Assembly: GCA_004799545.1 (NCBI GenBank)
Contig: SSMU01000024.1
Span: 1-64,000, forward strand
DNA from: Phenylobacterium sp.
GTDB taxonomy: Bacteria; Pseudomonadota; Alphaproteobacteria; Caulobacterales; Caulobacteraceae
Length of the DNA stretch: 64,000 bases
Reading direction: 5' to 3'
Shown here: piece after piece, positions 25,472-35,467 of the stretch
Layout: each line of letters begins with the position of its first letter
How positions within the stretch are numbered: position 1 is the stretch's first letter
Translations under genes and position numbers: made by a program
Notes under the pieces: generated by a model
Told to the model about the DNA's origin: nothing
What the model saw: only the letters and a program-made list of their open reading frames with translations
The model's database searches: none

Positions 25472-27034
25472 TTATTCCCACTCGATGGTGCCCGGGGGCT
25501 TCGAGGTCACGTCGTAGACCACCCGGTTGATGCCCTTCACCTCGTTGATGATCCGGGTCGCGACGCGGCCAAGCACCTCCCAGGGGAACTCGAAGAAGTC
25601 GGCGGTCATGCCGTCGGTGGAGGTCACGGCCCGCAGCGCGCAGACCTCGTCATAGGTGCGGGCGTCGCCCATCACGCCGACCGTGCGCACCGGCAGCAGC
25701 ACGGCGAAGGCCTGCCAGATCGAGTCGTAGAGTCCCGCCTTGCGGATCTCGTCGAGGTAGATGGCGTCGGCCTTCTGCAGCACGGCCACCTTCTCGGGCG
25801 TGACCTCGCCGGGGATGCGGATGGCTAGCCCCGGGCCGGGGAACGGGTGGCGGCCGACGAAGGCCGGCGGCAGGCCCAGCTCGACGCCGAGCACGCGGAC
25901 CTCGTCCTTGAACAGCTCCCGCAGCGGCTCGACCAGCTTCAGCTTCATGTAGTCCGGCAGGCCGCCCACGTTGTGGTGGCTCTTGATCACCGCCGAGGGG
26001 CCGCCGCGCGCCGAGACGCTCTCGATCACGTCCGGATAGAGGGTGCCCTGGGCCAGGAAGGCCGCGCCCTCGACCTTCGCGGCCTCGCGGTCGAACACGT
26101 CGATGAACAGCTTGCCGATGGTCTTGCGCTTGGTCTCGGGATCGGAGACGCCGGCCAGGGCCTCCAGGAATTCCTTCGCCGCATCAACGTGCACCAGCGG
26201 GATGTTGTAGTGATCCCTGAACATGGTCACCACCTGCTCGGCCTCGTTTAGCCGCAACAGGCCGGTGTCGACGAAGACGCAGGTCAGCTGCTCGCCGATC
26301 GCCTCGTGGATCAGCACCGCCGCGACCGACGAATCCACCCCGCCCGACAGGCCGCAGATCACCTTGCCCTTGCCCACTTGGGCGCGGATTTTGGCGACCA
26401 TTTCCTGGCGGAACGAGGCCATGGTCCAATCGCCGGAGAGGCCGGCGATGCGGTGGGTGAAGTTGCGCAGCATCAGGGCGCCGCGCGGGGTGTGCGCCAC
26501 CTCCGGGTGGAACTGGATGCCGTAGAACCGCCGGCCCTCGTCGGCGATCACCGCATAGGGCGAGCCCTCCGACGTCGCCACCACCTCGAACCCCTCGGGG
26601 ATCGCGGTGATCTTGTCGCCGTGGCTCATCCAGACGGTTTCGCGCTCGCCCGCCTCGCCCAGGCCCGCCAGCAGCGGGGATTCCCGCGCAATGCGGATCT
26701 CGGCGCGGCCGAACTCGCGGTCGTGGCCGCCTTCGACGGCGCCGCCCAGCTGGGCGGCCATGGTCATCTCGCCGTAGCAGATGCCCAGCACCGGCACGCC
26801 CAGCTCGAACACCTTCTGCGGCGCGGCCGGGCTCTCGTCCTCGTGCACGCTGGCCGGTCCGCCCGACAGGATCACCGCCTTGGGCGCGAAGTCGTCCAGC
26901 ATCGGCTCCACCTTGTCGAACGGGTGGATCTCGCAATAGACGCCGCTTTCCCGCAGGCGACGGGCGATCAGCTGGGTCACCTGGCTGCCGAAATCGACGA
27001 TGAGGACTCGTTCGTGGGAGAGCTCGGTGGGCAT
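25472..27034 (-). CDS. guaA: GMP synthase (glutamine-hydrolysing)
   Basis: Converts XMP to GMP using ATP and glutamine. The protein has 520 residues. The glutaminase domain has nucleophile Cys86 in VLGICYGEM. The ATP-pyrophosphatase domain has the PP-loop [11 protein letters not shown], and the dimerisation domain ends KPPGTIEWE. The 3' end of guaA is a well-known integration target, and a second copy of its last bases lies 1.7 kb downstream. It starts 9 nt after the rsmB-like gene and is probably co-transcribed with it. Confidence 0.97.
   Translation of the reverse strand: MPTELSHERVLIVDFGSQVTQLIARRLRESGVYCEIHPFDKVEPMLDDFAPKAVILSGGPASVHEDESPAAPQKVFELGVPVLGICYGEMTMAAQLGGAVEGGHDREFGRAEIRIARESPLLAGLGEAGERETVWMSHGDKITAIPEGFEVVATSEGSPYAVIADEGRRFYGIQFHPEVAHTPRGALMLRNFTHRIAGLSGDWTMASFRQEMVAKIRAQVGKGKVICGLSGGVDSSVAAVLIHEAIGEQLTCVFVDTGLLRLNEAEQVVTMFRDHYNIPLVHVDAAKEFLEALAGVSDPETKRKTIGKLFIDVFDREAAKVEGAAFLAQGTLYPDVIESVSARGGPSAVIKSHHNVGGLPDYMKLKLVEPLRELFKDEVRVLGVELGLPPAFVGRHPFPGPGLAIRIPGEVTPEKVAVLQKADAIYLDEIRKAGLYDSIWQAFAVLLPVRTVGVMGDARTYDEVCALRAVTSTDGMTADFFEFPWEVLGRVATRIINEVKGINRVVYDVTSKPPGTIEWE
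25476..25487. repeat. Right direct repeat within the guaA 3' end (att-like)
   Basis: TCCCACTCGATG, matching 23794-23805 with one mismatch. It encodes the IEWE end of GuaA. Confidence 0.6.
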
Positions 27035-27043
27035 GGGGCTCCG

Positions 27044-28321
27044 TTAGCGGCCTTTTTCTAGGACGGCGACGAAAAAGCCGTCGGTCTGGGCGGTGCGCGG
27101 CGACAGGCGCAGGAACTGGTCAGCGGTGAGGCGGTCCGCAAGCTTCGGGTCGTCGGTGGCGGGCTTCACGGCGAACGCCGGATGGCGCTCCAGGAAGGCC
27201 GCGACCCGGTCCTCGTCCTCCTCCGGAAGCACCGAGCAGGTGACATAGACCATCCGGCCGCCGGGCTTCACGAAGGCCGCGCCCTCGTCCAGCACCTGAT
27301 CCTGGTCGGCCATCCGCCGCTCGAGCGTCTCGGGTGTCAGCCGCCACTTGGTGTCCGGGTGCCGCCGCCAGGAGCCGGAGCCCGTGCAGGGCGCATCGAT
27401 GAACACCAGGTCCATCTTGCCCTCCAGCCCCTTCAGCGGCTCAGGGTTCACCGGCGAGCGGACCTGCAGGTTGCGCACGCCCGCCCGGTCGGCGCGGCGG
27501 ATGGTGTCGGTGAGCCGGCGCGCGTCGCTGTCATAGGCGTAGATCTGCCCCGTCGAGCCCATGGCCGACGCCAGCGCCAGGGTCTTGCCGCCGCCGCCGG
27601 CGCAGAGGTCGAGCACCTGCTTCTTCGCCACCTCGCCCGCCGAGGCCGCGGCGATCTGCGAGCCCAGGTCCTGCACCTCGAACCAGCCCTTGGAGAACTG
27701 CGGGATGGCCTCCACCGCCCCGCTGCGCGTCTCGGGATCGGGCGCCGCGATGCGCAGGGCGGTCGGCAGGACGTCCACAGCCTGGGCGTTCAGTGAGGCC
27801 AGCGCCCTCAGGGCCCGCGCGGGATCGGTCTTCAGCAGGTTGACCCGCAGGTCGACCGGCGCCCGCTCCGACAGCGCCGCCCCCTCCTCCGCCCGACCCT
27901 CGCCGAACGCGCGCTCGAGCGAGGCCTCCAGCCAGTCCGGATAGTCGCCGCGCACCGCCGCCGGCGCCTCGGCGAGATCGCGCGGCCCGTCAAGCGCCTG
28001 CCGCTCGGTCTCGGTCAGGGCGCCAATGCCATGCGCCTCGTCGGTGGCCGCGTCGGCGATCCGCTCGATCGGCCAGCCCCAGAGCAGCCTCAGCGCCCCC
28101 AGCGCCGCGGCGCGCGGACCCTCTTCGCCCATCCGCCAGGCCAGCGAGCGGCGGCGGCGCAGCACGTCCAGCGCCAGGCCCGACACCCAGGCGCGGTCCT
28201 TGGCCCCAGCGTAGCGGGCGGAGTCTCCCCAGGACTTCAGCGCGAGGCGGACAGGCCGATGGCGGGTCTCGATCTCGGTAAGGACCTCAATCGCCGCCGC
28301 TAGCCGTCCGCCGTCGCGCAA
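27044..28321 (-). CDS. RsmB-like 16S rRNA cytosine-C5 methyltransferase
   Basis: A 425-residue protein with an N-terminal NusB-like helical domain and a C-terminal SAM methyltransferase domain. Motif I is LDLCAGGGGKTLAL, motif IV is DAPCTGSGSW with its Cys, and motif VI is YVTCSVLPEED with the catalytic Cys. It methylates a cytosine in ribosomal RNA; the exact site is not proven. The start is TTG at 28321 with a GAGAGA upstream and no better in-frame start. Precedes guaA by 9 nt. Confidence 0.85.
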   Translation of the reverse strand: MRDGGRLAAAIEVLTEIETRHRPVRLALKSWGDSARYAGAKDRAWVSGLALDVLRRRRSLAWRMGEEGPRAAALGALRLLWGWPIERIADAATDEAHGIGALTETERQALDGPRDLAEAPAAVRGDYPDWLEASLERAFGEGRAEEGAALSERAPVDLRVNLLKTDPARALRALASLNAQAVDVLPTALRIAAPDPETRSGAVEAIPQFSKGWFEVQDLGSQIAAASAGEVAKKQVLDLCAGGGGKTLALASAMGSTGQIYAYDSDARRLTDTIRRADRAGVRNLQVRSPVNPEPLKGLEGKMDLVFIDAPCTGSGSWRRHPDTKWRLTPETLERRMADQDQVLDEGAAFVKPGGRMVYVTCSVLPEEDEDRVAAFLERHPAFAVKPATDDPKLADRLTADQFLRLSPRTAQTDGFFVAVLEKGR

Positions 28322-28330
28322 ATCATTCTC

Positions 28331-28735
28331 TCACAGGAAAAAGGCCACGATCACCATGACGATGCCGACCATGCTGACCGTCCAGGCCACCGTCCGGACG
28401 ACCGGCAGCCCCAGGGCGTAGAGCGGCGTGTAGGCCACCCGGCCGATGACGTACAGCCACTCGCCGAACCGGCTCTGGCCGCCGGTCTTGCCGGCCAGCA
28501 GCACCGCGACCACGGCCACGGCGAACAGCGGGAAGGTCTCCAGGAAGTTGGCGTAGGCGCGGCTCAACCGCGCCGCCTGGCCCGTCACCGGCCGCGGATC
28601 GTCGCGCGGACCGAGCAGCCAGGCCGTGTCGCGATGCCCGCCGCTGCCGGCGATGGTCGCCCAGAGGAGATGGATCAGGCCGATGATCACCGCGGCTAGC
28701 AGCAGTTTCAGTTCAGTCGTCGTTCCCAGGTTCAT
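28331..28735 (-). CDS. MAPEG family membrane protein
   Basis: A 134-residue protein with four membrane segments. ARLSRAYANFLETFPLF matches the family-typical R-x-x-R-A-x-x-N-x-x-E-x-x-P pattern of membrane-associated eicosanoid/glutathione metabolism proteins. It may use glutathione; the substrate in bacteria is generally unknown. It lies downstream of guaB and upstream of the rsmB-like gene, all on the minus strand. Confidence 0.85.
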   Translation of the reverse strand: MNLGTTTELKLLLAAVIIGLIHLLWATIAGSGGHRDTAWLLGPRDDPRPVTGQAARLSRAYANFLETFPLFAVAVVAVLLAGKTGGQSRFGEWLYVIGRVAYTPLYALGLPVVRTVAWTVSMVGIVMVIVAFFL

Positions 28736-28789
28736 GACTTCGCCTCCCCCTTGAGTCCGGATAACACCGGCGTCCAGGAAGCTACCTTG

Positions 28790-30499
<1,710 letters not shown>

Positions 30500-31294
30500 T
30501 CAACCGAACGCGCCCGACGCCCGCGAGAACACCAGGACGTCGCCGGTGGTGGGCCTTGGCTCCAGCGTCCCCGCGGCGAGCGCCGCGTCCAGGGCCTCGA
30601 AGCCTTCCTGTAGCTCCGCCTCCGTCATGTGCTCAAAGACCGAGACGGCGCGCAGCTTCAGCCGGGCCACGGCCTCGGCGAGATCGCCTTCGAAGGGGAT
30701 CTCCTGCTCCACCAACTCGACCGTCGTGAAGCCGCCCGCTTCGAAAAGCGCCCGGGCCTCGGCGACGGAGGGGAACATGGCCTCCTCGACGGCCTGGCTG
30801 CGCGGGAAATAGGCGCGCCACCAATGGTTCGGGACGCGCTCCTTGAAGGTGCTGCGGAGCAGGACCCGTCCGCCCGGCTTCACCACACGGGCGATCTCCG
30901 TGACGGCGGCCCGCTGGTCGGGAAAATGATGGAAGGACAGGAACATCAGCAGGAAGTCGGCCTGCGCGTCCGGCAACGGCATACGGGCCCCTTCCCCGGC
31001 CAAGTAGCGCACCCGTGGATGGGTCGCCTCGGCTTCGGCGACCGCCCGCATCCGCCCGGACGGCTCGACACCGTAGACCGGGCCGCCGAAGGTCTCGGCG
31101 AGCGCCGGGGTGAAGCGGCCGACGCCCGCGCCCAGGTCGACGCCGACAAGCGGCCGCCGGGACGGCAGCCGGTCGGCGAACACCTGCATGTAGTGCTGGA
31201 TCGCCGCGGCGCTGAGCGCCCGGCCGCGGGCGTAGCCGGCGTGCTGGGCCGTGTCGTAGTCGACGGGACCGAGGGCGTTGGTGCTGGTTTCCAT
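30500..31294 (-). CDS. Class I SAM-dependent methyltransferase
   Basis: A 264-residue protein with a Rossmann-type methyltransferase domain: motif [15 protein letters not shown], an acidic loop [10 protein letters not shown], and [10 protein letters not shown] followed by [11 protein letters not shown], typical of Methyltransf_11/25 enzymes. The substrate is unknown. ATG 31294 begins the conserved part; sequence upstream in frame is antisense to the LysR gene. Divergent from that regulator, which probably controls it. Confidence 0.82.
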   Translation of the reverse strand: METSTNALGPVDYDTAQHAGYARGRALSAAAIQHYMQVFADRLPSRRPLVGVDLGAGVGRFTPALAETFGGPVYGVEPSGRMRAVAEAEATHPRVRYLAGEGARMPLPDAQADFLLMFLSFHHFPDQRAAVTEIARVVKPGGRVLLRSTFKERVPNHWWRAYFPRSQAVEEAMFPSVAEARALFEAGGFTTVELVEQEIPFEGDLAEAVARLKLRAVSVFEHMTEAELQEGFEALDAALAAGTLEPRPTTGDVLVFSRASGAFG

Positions 31295-31348
31295 GACCAG
31301 TTGATGCCGAGATTGCGGCTGGACGTAAATCGACATATGGGGCGTGAG

Positions 31349-32242
31349 ATGTTCGAAAACCTCACATCCGAACCCCTGCCCTCGCTGAATGCGCTCCGGG
31401 CCTTCGAGGCCATGGCCCGCACCGGCCGCGCGACGCTGGCCGCCGGGGAGCTGAACGTCAGCCACAGCGCGGTCAGCCGCCAGGTGAAGGCGCTGGAGGC
31501 GGCGTTGGGGGTGAGGCTGTTCCAAGGCCCCAAGCACCGGCTGGAGCTGACCGCCGCCGGCCAGGCGCTGCTGCCGGCCCTCACAGAGGCCTTCGACGGC
31601 ATCGCCGGGGCGGTGCGCCGGGTGAAGAGCGACGGCGAGGACCTGCACATCGCGGTCAACGCCAGCCTCTCGGTGAAGTGGCTGATCCCGCGCCTGCCCG
31701 GCTTCGCCGCAGCGCATCCGAACCTGCGTCTGCACCTCGCCGAGCTCGCGCCGGCGGCGCTCACCCACCGCGGCGCGCAAGGCGTCGTGCGGATCGTCAC
31801 CACCAGCCGCCTCGCCGACCCGCTGGCCACCGCCTTCATTCCCAACCACATCGGCCCGGTGCTGAGCCCGGCGCTGGCCGAGCGCTACGCCGGCGATCCG
31901 CTGTCCGCGCCCAGGCTGGTGGCCCAGACCCACGCCCAGGGCTGGGCGATCTGGGCGGCGCTGGCGGGCGTCGAACTGACGCCGGCCGTCGAGCGGCCCT
32001 TCGCCCACCTGCACTTCGCCATGGACGCGGCTCTGGCGGGCCTCGGCGTCGCCGTCCTGCCCTGGCCGCTGGTGGCCGAGGAGGTCGCCGCCCGCCGCTT
32101 GGTCGCGCCCCTGGGCTTCGTCCGCGCCGAAGCCGCCTTCGCCCTCCTCCAGGCGCCCGGCGCCGAAAGCCGCGCCCTCGACCGCTTCCGCGCCTGGCTG
32201 GTCGCCGAGGGCGCGAAGACGCCTAGCGCGCCCGGCCCTTGA
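31349..32242 (+). CDS. LysR family transcriptional regulator (GcvA-like)
   Basis: A 297-residue regulator. The N-terminal winged helix reads LPSLNALRAFEAMARTG and then SHSAVSRQVKALEAALGVRL, the classical LysR recognition helix. The effector-binding domain continues to the end, with LPWPLVAEEV. The PSLNALRAFE opening is that of the GcvA/AmpR branch. Start 31349 is chosen by family alignment; 31337 is also possible. The 54-bp divergent gap to the methyltransferase gene suggests shared control. The 3' end overlaps rlmE by 20 nt. Confidence 0.88.
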   Translation: MFENLTSEPLPSLNALRAFEAMARTGRATLAAGELNVSHSAVSRQVKALEAALGVRLFQGPKHRLELTAAGQALLPALTEAFDGIAGAVRRVKSDGEDLHIAVNASLSVKWLIPRLPGFAAAHPNLRLHLAELAPAALTHRGAQGVVRIVTTSRLADPLATAFIPNHIGPVLSPALAERYAGDPLSAPRLVAQTHAQGWAIWAALAGVELTPAVERPFAHLHFAMDAALAGLGVAVLPWPLVAEEVAARRLVAPLGFVRAEAAFALLQAPGAESRALDRFRAWLVAEGAKTPSAPGP

Positions 32243-32933
32243 ACCCCGTCGCCACCAGGTAGATCTCCGAGCTGTCCGACCGGCTGGCCTTGGGCTTGAT
32301 AGTCTTCACCTGGGCGAATTCAGCCTTCAGCTTGCCGATCACCTGGGCGGTCTCGCCGCCCTGGAAGGCCTTGGCGATGAACACCCCGCCGGGCTTCAGC
32401 ACCTCGACGGCGAAATCCACGCCCGCCTCGATCAGGCCTACGATCCTGAGGTGGTCGGTCTGGCGGTGGCCGACCGTGTTGGGCGCCATGTCGGAGAGCA
32501 CGACGTCGGGCGCCCCGCCCAGCAGCTCGATCAGCCGTGGGCCGCAGGCCGGATCGGTGAAGTCCATTTGCAGGATCTGCGCCGGCGGCAGGGGATCGAC
32601 CGGCAAGAGGTCGACGCCGGCGATCTGCGTCACCCCACGCTCCAGCGCCACCTGGGTCCAGCCGCCGGGGGCGAGCCCCAGGTCGACCACCCGCGCGCCG
32701 GGTCTGAGCACCCGCAGCCGGTCGTCGATCTCGGTCAGCTTGTAGGCCGCGCGGCTGCGATAGCCGTGGGCGCGGGCCTTGGCGGCGAACGGATCGTTGA
32801 TCTGGCGTTCCAGCCACGCCTGCTGCGAGGGCGTGCGCTGCTTGGCGGTCTTCAGACGCGCCGGCTTGGCCCGGCCGGCCTCCGTGCCGCCGGTCGGCGG
32901 CTTGACCATGCGTTTGCGGGGAGGCTCGGTCAT
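32223..32933 (-). CDS. rlmE: 23S rRNA (uridine 2'-O)-methyltransferase RlmE
   Basis: Methylates the 2'-OH of U2552 in the 50S A-loop. The protein has 236 residues, with a basic N-terminal extension, SRAAYKLTEID with the catalytic Lys, motif I VVDLGLAPGGWTQVA, VLSDMAPNTVGH with the catalytic Asp, and KAFQGGE with the second Lys. The ATG overlaps the stop of the Ppx/GppA gene (ATGA), so the two are coupled. Confidence 0.95.
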   Translation of the reverse strand: MTEPPRKRMVKPPTGGTEAGRAKPARLKTAKQRTPSQQAWLERQINDPFAAKARAHGYRSRAAYKLTEIDDRLRVLRPGARVVDLGLAPGGWTQVALERGVTQIAGVDLLPVDPLPPAQILQMDFTDPACGPRLIELLGGAPDVVLSDMAPNTVGHRQTDHLRIVGLIEAGVDFAVEVLKPGGVFIAKAFQGGETAQVIGKLKAEFAQVKTIKPKASRSDSSEIYLVATGFKGRAR

Positions 32934-34006
32934 TCGGCCGCCAGGTCCCGCCCAGGCCGGTGGCGGCGTTTGCGCCGGCGGCCGCGGTCGGCCATCAGCG
33001 AGATCAATATGCCCTCGCGCAAGCCCCGGTCGGCCACCCGCACGCGCGAACAGGGCCAGAGTTCCTGCACCGCCTCGAGGATCGCCGCGCCGGCCAGCAC
33101 CAGGTCCGCCCGGTCCGGCCCGATGCACGGCTGGTCGGCGCGCCCCTGCGGGCTCAGCACCAGCAGCCGCCGGGCCGCCGCCTCGCACTCCTCGCGGGTC
33201 ATCCAGATGCCGTCGACGCGGTTGCGGTCATAGCGCGGCAGCTCGAGGTGCAGGCCGGCCAGGCTGGTGATCGCCCCCGAGGTGCCGATCAGGTGAGCCC
33301 GGTCGGCGTCGAACACTTCGCGCATCGGGTCGGCCCGATGGAAGGCCGCGATCTCCGTCTTCACGGTCTCGACCATCTCGCGGAACCAAGCCTCGGTGGC
33401 CTGCTCGCCCTCGGGAAAGCGTTCGGCGAGGGTCACCACGCCGATGGGGATCGACAGCCAGGCGCGGATCGGCGGCGTGCCGGTGGGCGGCGCGTCCCTG
33501 AGGTCGACCCAGGACAGCTCCGTCGAGCCGCCGCCCACGTCCACCACCAGGGCCGCGTCGGCCGTGCGGTCCAGCAGGTTCAGGCAGCCCGCCACCGACA
33601 GCCTGGCCTCCTCCTGCGGGGCGATGATCTGCAGCTGCAGGCCGGTCTCGTCGGCCACGCGGGCGATGAATTCCGGCCCGTTCTCGGCCATCCGGCAGGC
33701 CTGGGTGGCGATGGCGCGCAGCCGCACTACCCGCCGGCGGCGCACCTTCTCGGCGCTCACCTTCAGCGCCGCCAGCGCCCGCTCCATGGCCGGCTCCGAC
33801 AGCCGGCCGCTTTGGCTTAGGCCCTCGCCCAGCCGCACGATGCGCGAATAGGCCTCCACCACGCGGAAGCCCGCCCCGTTCGGCGTCGCGATCAGCAGAC
33901 GGCAATTGTTGGTGCCGAGGTCGAGCGCGGCGTAGCAGGGGATATCGCCCGTCGACCTCGTCCGGCCACGCCCGTAGGCGCCCGGCGCACGCGGCGCCTC
34001 GTTCAT
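32930..34006 (-). CDS. Ppx/GppA family phosphatase
   Basis: A 358-residue ASKHA-fold phosphatase that hydrolyses polyphosphate or pppGpp. Phosphate-binding motifs are ALDLGTNNCRLLIA near residue 26 and VVDVGGGSTELSW near 150. It is shorter than two-domain Ppx proteins and lacks the C-terminal HD domain, as in the alphaproteobacterial short form. Coupled by a 4-nt overlap to rlmE, a common pairing in this class. Confidence 0.92.
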   Translation of the reverse strand: MNEAPRAPGAYGRGRTRSTGDIPCYAALDLGTNNCRLLIATPNGAGFRVVEAYSRIVRLGEGLSQSGRLSEPAMERALAALKVSAEKVRRRRVVRLRAIATQACRMAENGPEFIARVADETGLQLQIIAPQEEARLSVAGCLNLLDRTADAALVVDVGGGSTELSWVDLRDAPPTGTPPIRAWLSIPIGVVTLAERFPEGEQATEAWFREMVETVKTEIAAFHRADPMREVFDADRAHLIGTSGAITSLAGLHLELPRYDRNRVDGIWMTREECEAAARRLLVLSPQGRADQPCIGPDRADLVLAGAAILEAVQELWPCSRVRVADRGLREGILISLMADRGRRRKRRHRPGRDLAAE

Positions 34007-34112
34007 GGACCGCCTTCTCGTCCCTCGCAGGCGTCATCCCCCGAACAGAACCCGGGGCGCGCCTCATTTCCCCGCAAATGTAGCAAGGGCCGGGCGAGGC
34101 CGAAAGCGCGGC

Positions 34113-34141
34113 CTTGTCTGAAGCATTTCCAACGCTACGTT
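34113..34141 (+). promoter_or_regulatory. Possible heat-shock promoter of hspQ
   Basis: CTTG at 34113-34116 is followed after 18 bp by CTACGTT (34135-34141). This loosely fits the alphaproteobacterial sigma-32 pattern of CTTG, 17-18 bp, then CYTATNT. It lies about 40 bp upstream of hspQ. The -10 match is partial. Confidence 0.3.
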
Positions 34142-34179
34142 CACCTCCCGGTCAGGAGATGAGGGTTAGATTCGTCCGT

Positions 34180-34509
34180 ATGACTACGCGACTCGCCAAA
34201 TTTGCGATCGGCCAGATCGTCCGGCACCGCGTCTATCCCTTTCGCGGCGTGATCTTCGACGTGGATCCCACCTTCGCGAACACCGAGGAATACTGGCTCT
34301 CGATCCCCGAGCACATCCGGCCCCACAAGGACCAGCCATTTTACCATCTGCTCGCGGAGAACGACGAGAGCTCCTACGTGGCCTATGTGTCCGAGCAGAA
34401 CCTGCTCCCCGACGACTCGGGCGAGCCGGTCGGTCACCCCCAGGCCTCGTTGCTCTTCGAGACGTTCAAGGAAGGCCACTACACGCTTCGTTCGCGGATT
34501 TCCCACTAA
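34180..34509 (+). CDS. hspQ: Heat shock protein HspQ
   Basis: A 109-residue member of the YccV/HspQ family, which binds hemimethylated DNA and modulates Lon-type proteolysis. Conserved FAIGQIVRHRVYPFRGVIFD leads into an acidic segment and YVAYVSEQNLL. ATG 34180 gives the family's usual length; an earlier ATG at 34159 would add seven residues. Next gene on the strand is phhA, 82 nt on. Confidence 0.92.
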   Translation: MTTRLAKFAIGQIVRHRVYPFRGVIFDVDPTFANTEEYWLSIPEHIRPHKDQPFYHLLAENDESSYVAYVSEQNLLPDDSGEPVGHPQASLLFETFKEGHYTLRSRISH

Positions 34510-34591
34510 GAGCAAGGTTTTGCCGGGCATCTCGCCCCTGGCCGGTCACTTCGAACGGAACTTCCCCCAAAACGGGGCCATTGTTGTTGGC

Positions 34592-35467
34592 ATGAGCGCC
34601 GCCGCCCCGTCTCCGCCTCCGGGCGCCCGCCCCGACTGGACCATCGACCAGGGTTGGGACCGCTACACCGAGGCCGAGCACCAGGTCTGGATCACCCTCT
34701 ACGAGCGCCAGACGGCCCTGTTGCCGGGCCGCGCCTGCGATCAATTCCTCAGGGGCCTCGACGCGCTCGACCTGCACCGCAGCGGCATCCCCGACTTCGC
34801 GCGGATCAACGAGGAGCTGATGCGGCTCACCGGCTGGACCGTGGTCGCCGTGCCCGGCCTGGTCCCCGACGAGGTGTTCTTCGACCACCTGGCCAACCGC
34901 CGCTTCCCGGCCGGCCAGTTCGTGAGGAAGCCGCAGGAGCTCGACTACCTGCAGGAGCCGGACATCTTCCACGACGTGTTCGGCCACGTCCCCATGCTCA
35001 CCGACCCGGTATTCGCCGACTACATGCAGGCCTATGGCCAGGGCGGCCTTCGGGCCATGAGCCTTGGCCGCCTGCACAACCTCGCCCGGCTCTACTGGTA
35101 CACGGTGGAGTTCGGCCTGATGCAGACGCCCGCCGGCCTGCGGATCTACGGCGCCGGCATCGTCTCCTCGCGGGCTGAGTCGGTGTTCGCGCTCGACGAT
35201 CCGTCCCCCAACCGCCTGGGCTTCGACCTGGAGCGGGTGATGCGCACCCCCTATCGGATCGATGACTTCCAACAGGTCTATTTCGTGATCCCCGACCTGC
35301 AGACCCTGCTCGACGTCACCGTCGAGACCGATTTCGCGCCGCTCTACGCCCGCCTCGCCGCGGCGCCGGACATCCCCATCGCCCAGATCGAGCGCGCCGA
35401 CCGGGTGTTCACCCGGGGCGCCCAGGCCTACGCGAACGCCGGGGGCCGCACCGGCAACGCCGCCTAG
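34592..35467 (+). CDS. phhA: Phenylalanine 4-monooxygenase
   Basis: A tetrahydrobiopterin- and iron-dependent hydroxylase converting phenylalanine to tyrosine. It has 291 residues, the bacterial single-domain length. Iron ligands are the two His in DIFHDVFGHVPML and the Glu in YWYTVEFGL. Start 34592 (MSAAAPSPPPGARPDW) is chosen because the frame upstream is antisense-like and not conserved. No regulatory or pterin-recycling gene is adjacent. The stop shares CTAG with the convergent tamB stop. Confidence 0.95.
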   Translation: MSAAAPSPPPGARPDWTIDQGWDRYTEAEHQVWITLYERQTALLPGRACDQFLRGLDALDLHRSGIPDFARINEELMRLTGWTVVAVPGLVPDEVFFDHLANRRFPAGQFVRKPQELDYLQEPDIFHDVFGHVPMLTDPVFADYMQAYGQGGLRAMSLGRLHNLARLYWYTVEFGLMQTPAGLRIYGAGIVSSRAESVFALDDPSPNRLGFDLERVMRTPYRIDDFQQVYFVIPDLQTLLDVTVETDFAPLYARLAAAPDIPIAQIERADRVFTRGAQAYANAGGRTGNAA

